From NCBI GenBank assembly GCA_964343355.1, contig CAYFJC010000013.1, positions 1 to 26,172 on the forward strand: a stretch of 26,172 nt of DNA, given 5' to 3'. The translations under genes were made by a program, and so were the position numbers. Within the stretch, counting starts at the first letter, position 1. Each line of letters begins with the position of its first letter. The DNA is from MED-G78 sp964343355 (lineage in GTDB: Bacteria > Pseudomonadota > Gammaproteobacteria > Magnimaribacterales > D2472). Positions 22,569 to 26,172 of the stretch are shown piece after piece. The notes beneath the pieces are model-generated. The model searched no databases, was not told the DNA's origin, and saw only the letters and a list, made by a program, of their open reading frames with translations.

Positions 22569-22983
22569 ATTTAAAGTTGCTGTAAGAACTAGAGAATACC
22601 TAATTCAGGCTATCTTCCAATTACTTTTTAATAATGAGGATAAGGATAATATACTTCAGCAATTTGAAGATGAGCATGCAACTAAAAAAGTAGACTTTGA
22701 AAATTTTAATACAGTTTTAACAAATATAGATAAAACCAAAGAATCTCTTGCTTCAATACTACAAGATGATTTGGGATTAAAGAATTCTGAGGTGGAACTA
22801 GTTGATAGAGCAATACTTTATTATGGTATCTATGAAATTGATAATAAAGAACTTCCAAAAGAAGTCGTGATTGATGAATGTATTAGGCTATCAAGAAAAT
22901 TCTCAAGCCCGGATTCATATAAATTTATTAATGTTTATCTAGATAAGTTTATTAAAATGAAGAAAGTTAAGAAAGATAAATAG
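22552..22983 (+). CDS. nusB: Transcription antitermination factor NusB
   Basis: A 143-residue all-helical NusB, which with NusE (S10) binds boxA RNA to promote rRNA antitermination. Recognisable parts are the N-terminal RTREYLIQAIFQLLF helix, VELVDRAILYYGIYEI (about 82-97) and PKEVVIDECIRLSRKFSSPDSYKFINVYLDK near the C-terminus. The family signature is weakened but the position after ribH is the canonical one. Start is ATG at 22552, inside the ribH 3' end (17-base overlap). Its own last 17 bases overlap the end of purA on the opposite strand. In related genomes thiL and pgpA follow nusB; here they lie far upstream and inverted. Confidence 0.93.
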   Translation: MKNLAKFKVAVRTREYLIQAIFQLLFNNEDKDNILQQFEDEHATKKVDFENFNTVLTNIDKTKESLASILQDDLGLKNSEVELVDRAILYYGIYEIDNKELPKEVVIDECIRLSRKFSSPDSYKFINVYLDKFIKMKKVKKDK

Positions 22984-24190
22984 TCTGCTCTCTTGAAGGT
23001 CCTGTTGAAATTATAGATGCAGAACATTCAATAAATGATTCAATAAATTTTATATAGCTTTTGGCATTATCTGGTAAATCATCAAACTTATTAATGCCTT
23101 CAGTTTTTGACATCCAGCCTGGAAAAGATTGAAAAACTGGCTCTCCTTTATCATCGTAAGCTACACAAACTTCTATAGCTTCAAAAGCATCAAGAACATC
23201 TAACTTGGTTAAACATAGATCGGTTACAGAATTCAAAAAAACTGTTTTCTTTAATGAAACTAGATCAAGCCATCCACATCTTCTAGGTCTTCCAGTTGTT
23301 GCACCAAATTCATGACCTCTTTCAGCAAGCATTTTTGCATTATCATCAAATAATTCAGTTAAAAAAGGTCCTTCTCCAACTCTTGTTGCATAAGCTTTTG
23401 AAATACCTACAATTTTGTCAATGAATTTTGGTCCAACTCCTATGCCAGTTGAAACTCCACCTGCAGTAGTGCTTGATGAGGTAACATATGGATAAGTCCC
23501 ATGATCGATATCTAATAGTGAGCCTTGAGCCCCTTCAAATAAGATAGATTTTTTTTCTTTATTCCACTGATAAACCATATCCTGAACATCACTAGCATAA
23601 TTGTCATATAAATATTTATAGCTATTTAACTCATCTAAAATATCATTAATATTAAAAGTATCAGCACCATATAAATTTTGAAGTACTTTATTATGATAGT
23701 TAACTAAAGTAGTAACTTTTTCTTTTAAAAGATCTTCATTTCCTAGATCTCCAAACCTGACCGCCCTTCTTGCAACTTTGTCTTCATAGGCAGGTCCTAT
23801 TCCTCTTCCAGTAGTTCCTATAGATTCTTGCTTATCTCTAACTTTATCAATACCAATATGACTAGGAAGAATTAATGAGCAAGCATTGCTGATATGCATC
23901 CTATTATTAAAAGTAACATCAAGCTCTTCTAAGCCTTTTAGCTCTTTATCTAATGCCTCTAAAGACAAGACTACTCCATTACCTATGACGCATTGAACTT
24001 GGGGATGGAGAGCCCCTGATGGGCATAAATGAAGAACTGTTTGTTGGCCATTTACTTTAATGGTATGTCCAGCATTATGTCCACCCTGAAATCTACATAC
24101 TGCATGAATTTTTTCACTTAAGGCATCAACAATCTTGCCTTTTCCTTCATCACCCCACTGCAAGCCAAGCACGAGAGTATTTAGTGACAT
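22967..24190 (-). CDS. purA: Adenylosuccinate synthetase PurA
   Basis: A 407-residue GTP-dependent ligase joining aspartate to IMP, first step from IMP to AMP. WGDEGKGKIVD (12-22) holds catalytic Asp14, and GGHNAGHT holds His42, one residue off E. coli numbering. GTTGRGIGPAYEDKVARRAVRFGDL, GAQGSLLDIDHGTYPYVTSS and GATTGRPRRCGWLDL are all present. It ends soon after IISTGPSREQTI, some 10 residues earlier than many homologues, where it meets nusB. The ribosome site AAGG lies eight bases before the ATG. It follows hflC by ten bases, the common hflK-hflC-purA arrangement. Confidence 0.97.
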   Translation of the reverse strand: MSLNTLVLGLQWGDEGKGKIVDALSEKIHAVCRFQGGHNAGHTIKVNGQQTVLHLCPSGALHPQVQCVIGNGVVLSLEALDKELKGLEELDVTFNNRMHISNACSLILPSHIGIDKVRDKQESIGTTGRGIGPAYEDKVARRAVRFGDLGNEDLLKEKVTTLVNYHNKVLQNLYGADTFNINDILDELNSYKYLYDNYASDVQDMVYQWNKEKKSILFEGAQGSLLDIDHGTYPYVTSSSTTAGGVSTGIGVGPKFIDKIVGISKAYATRVGEGPFLTELFDDNAKMLAERGHEFGATTGRPRRCGWLDLVSLKKTVFLNSVTDLCLTKLDVLDAFEAIEVCVAYDDKGEPVFQSFPGWMSKTEGINKFDDLPDNAKSYIKFIESFIECSASIISTGPSREQTIYLS

Positions 24191-24200
24191 GATTTAGGCC

Positions 24201-25067
24201 TTATTTTTGCTTAGGTTGATTTAAATATTTAAAGAAATCCGAGTCTGAGTCAATTAACATAACATCTGATTTATCTTGGAAGATCTCAGCATAAGCCGAC
24301 GTGGTTCTTGTAAATTCATAAAATTCTTGATCTTGAGAAAAAGAATTTGCATAAATTCTTGTAGCTTCAGCATCGCCATCACCTTTAATCTCTTGAGCAG
24401 TTTTATCTGCCTCAGCTAAGATAACAATCTTATCTTTATCTGCTATAGCTCTTATTTCTCTAGAGATTTCTTTACCTTGAGATCTTAACTCTTCAGCTAA
24501 ACGATTTCTTTGAGTTCTCATTCTTTCATAAACAGAATTACTTAGGTTAGATGGAAGATCAATCCGCTTGACTCTAAAGTCAATAATTTCAATTCCTAAG
24601 TCAGCAACTACATCGTTAAGACCTGATCGCATAGTATCCATTAATTCATCCCTTTCACCAGAAACAAGCTCTGTTACAGTTCTTTTACCAAACTGATTCT
24701 TTAATTCAAACTCTGTTCGTTGAGCTAGTAAGCTATTTAAACTATTAAAACTACCATTATTTGCTTGATAGAATTTTAGAACATCTGTAATTTTATATTT
24801 TACAAAAGAGTCTACTAATAGATACTTACTCTCGACAGTAAGAATTCTATCAGGCTCTTCATCTAAAGTTTGAAGTCTAGAGTCAAACTTCTTAACATTT
24901 TGGATTATTGGAACTTTAAAGTTTAAGCCTTTATCAACATTTGGTCTAATAGCTTCACCGAACTGAAAGACGATGGCATGCTCTTTATCATTAACAATAA
25001 AAACACTGTTAAGTGTAATTCCTAAAATTAATGCTGCTAATACTGTCATGGCTGTGGATCTATTCAT
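24201..25067 (-). CDS. hflC: Protease modulator HflC
   Basis: A 288-residue SPFH/prohibitin-family membrane protein. An N-terminal anchor at about 5-24 is followed by the PHB domain (KEHAIVFQFGEA start) and a coiled-coil region near 185-230 (RTQRNRLAEELRSQGKEISREIRAIADKDK and EADKTAQEIKGDGDAEATRIY). With HflK it forms a large periplasm-facing assembly around FtsH that restrains degradation of membrane proteins. Good ribosome site (AGAGGA) before the ATG, which overlaps the hflK stop by one base (TAATG), indicating coupled synthesis of equal amounts. Confidence 0.96.
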   Translation of the reverse strand: MNRSTAMTVLAALILGITLNSVFIVNDKEHAIVFQFGEAIRPNVDKGLNFKVPIIQNVKKFDSRLQTLDEEPDRILTVESKYLLVDSFVKYKITDVLKFYQANNGSFNSLNSLLAQRTEFELKNQFGKRTVTELVSGERDELMDTMRSGLNDVVADLGIEIIDFRVKRIDLPSNLSNSVYERMRTQRNRLAEELRSQGKEISREIRAIADKDKIVILAEADKTAQEIKGDGDAEATRIYANSFSQDQEFYEFTRTTSAYAEIFQDKSDVMLIDSDSDFFKYLNQPKQK

Positions 25068-26107
25068 TAGTCTTCCTCTCTCTTTTTATTTTGTTCCATA
25101 ATTTTATCCAAAGGTAGGTATAGAAGATTATTTCCACCCTCTACATCGATCATAATTTTTGTTGAATTTGATAGTACTGACTGCCTTGAATCTATCCATA
25201 AACGGGCCCTAGTAACTTCTGGAGCTTTTTTATATTCTTCAAGCAACTTATTAAATCTTGCAACTTCACCTTCTGCATTTAATACCACTCTTTGTTTGTA
25301 ACCCTCTGCTTCTTGAATTGTAGCTTGAGCTTGACCTCTTGCTTCAGGAACAATTGTTAAAGCATATCTTTCAGCTACGTTTTGGAGTTTTTCTTTATCC
25401 TCTCTAGCTGCAACAACATCATCAAATGCATCTTTAACAGCAGCTGGCGGATCAGTTTTTTCAATATTTATTTGCTGAACAATTAATCCTGTTTGGTATA
25501 TATCAAGGTAGCTTTGTAATCTTTCTCCAACTCGTATTGCTATATTCTCTCTTTCAACTGTAAGCGTTTGATCAAGGGTATTATCGCCAACAACGTGTCT
25601 TAGAGCGCTTTCTGTAGCTTGTCTTAAACTTGCCTCTGGATCCTTAACATTTAAAACAAAGTCTTTAAGATTTGCAATTCTGTACTGTGCTGAAACCGTT
25701 ACATCTACAATATTTTCATCTTTTGTAAGCATATTTGCAGACTGAGAATATCTTCTAGTAAGTGTTACATTTTCGATATATCTTTCATCAATACCTGCTA
25801 GCATAAAATTAAGACCTTCTTCAGCAGTTTCATGGTATTCCCCAAATCTTAAGACAACCGCCTGCTCGGATGAATCAAGCTGATAAACAGAAAGCGACCC
25901 ATAAATAATTGCAAACGCAAAAAATCCATAACCAAACATTCTTTTGACAGGCATCTTGAAACCATCACCCGATGAAGAGCCATTTGACTTATTGTTATTG
26001 CCTCCGCCAAATAATGCAGAAAACTTCTTTATTAATTCATCGAAATCCGGAGCATCATTCTGATTATTGCCCCATGGATCTTTATTATTTTGATTATCCC
26101 AATTCAC
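25067..26107 (-). CDS. hflK: FtsH protease activity modulator HflK
   Basis: A 346-residue partner of HflC. The N-terminal cytoplasmic segment is Asn/Gly/Asp-rich; its opening MNWDNQNNKDPWG parallels the E. coli HflK start and supports the GTG at 26107 as the true start, with AGGA about eight bases upstream. A membrane helix at about 58-76 precedes the PHB domain (SSEQAVVLRFGEY onward), then a coiled coil with VVAAREDKEKLQNVAERYA and a PEARGQAQATIQEAEGYK segment. It lacks the long C-terminal tail of E. coli HflK (about 419 residues). The usual upstream neighbour hflX is not within the remaining 65 bases, which carry a promoter. Confidence 0.95.
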   Translation of the reverse strand: MNWDNQNNKDPWGNNQNDAPDFDELIKKFSALFGGGNNNKSNGSSSGDGFKMPVKRMFGYGFFAFAIIYGSLSVYQLDSSEQAVVLRFGEYHETAEEGLNFMLAGIDERYIENVTLTRRYSQSANMLTKDENIVDVTVSAQYRIANLKDFVLNVKDPEASLRQATESALRHVVGDNTLDQTLTVERENIAIRVGERLQSYLDIYQTGLIVQQINIEKTDPPAAVKDAFDDVVAAREDKEKLQNVAERYALTIVPEARGQAQATIQEAEGYKQRVVLNAEGEVARFNKLLEEYKKAPEVTRARLWIDSRQSVLSNSTKIMIDVEGGNNLLYLPLDKIMEQNKKREED

Positions 26108-26133
26108 TTTTAAATTCCTATTTGTTTTTTAAT

Positions 26134-26139
26134 ATTATA
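26134..26139 (-). promoter_or_regulatory. Candidate -10 element for hflK-hflC-purA
   Basis: Reading leftward, TATAAT occupies 26139-26134, a perfect -10, with a poor -35 (AAATTT near 26162-26157 at 17-base spacing). Transcription would start near 26127, giving about 20 leader bases that include the AGGA ribosome site. This makes hflK the first gene of its unit, apart from any upstream hfq/hflX. Confidence 0.4.
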
Positions 26140-26172
26140 AAGTCTATTTGGGTATTAAATTTAATAATTAAA

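Overview
The window is about 26 kb of AT-rich chromosomal DNA (roughly one third G+C by eye) with almost no intergenic space. Gene content and order point to a streamlined marine gammaproteobacterium, most like the SAR86 group. Supporting gammaproteobacterial linkages are ubiG-mupP-yciK, scpA-scpB-rluB, xseB-ispA-dxs facing pgpA-thiL, glyA-nrdR-rib-nusB and hflK-hflC-purA. The lineage is inferred from compactness and synteny, not from a marker gene. I see no rRNA, tRNA, insertion sequence, CRISPR array or prophage.

Layout. 1-2280 (+): tail of an unidentified gene, then ubiG (ubiquinone), a MupP/Gph-type HAD phosphatase and a YciK-type dehydrogenase. 2282-4964 (-): scpA, scpB, rluB and an AlkA-type glycosylase. 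5151-7563 (+): AroG-type DAHP synthase, then two genes resembling phage/primosome replication-initiation proteins (a DnaT-like protein with two DnaT domains and a lambda P-like helicase loader). 7643-11646 (+): an RND efflux adaptor and pump behind their own extended -10 promoter. 11688-14677 (+): xseB-ispA-dxs. 14628-17538 (-): pgpA, thiL, a thiolase and a small LETM1-like protein. 17588-22983 (+): nth, glyA, nrdR, ribD, ribBA, ribH, nusB. 22967-26107 (-): purA, hflC, hflK.

Most genes are core housekeeping: isoprenoid and quinone synthesis, riboflavin and thiamine cofactors, chromosome segregation, base-excision repair, membrane protease control and purine synthesis. Genes within units are coupled by overlaps of 1 to 35 bases. 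Three convergent gene ends overlap or nearly touch, leaving no room for ordinary terminators. TTG and GTG starts are common.

The most interesting items are: the chromosomal DnaT2-P pair, a candidate domesticated phage-type helicase-loading system; the RND adaptor, whose lipoyl domain halves are joined by only seven residues, so that the TolC-docking alpha-hairpin is absent; a riboflavin cluster without ribE and with a cysteine-less GTP cyclohydrolase II domain; an unusual Fe-S cysteine pattern in Nth; and an apparent inversion of the glyA-nusB block relative to thiL-pgpA.
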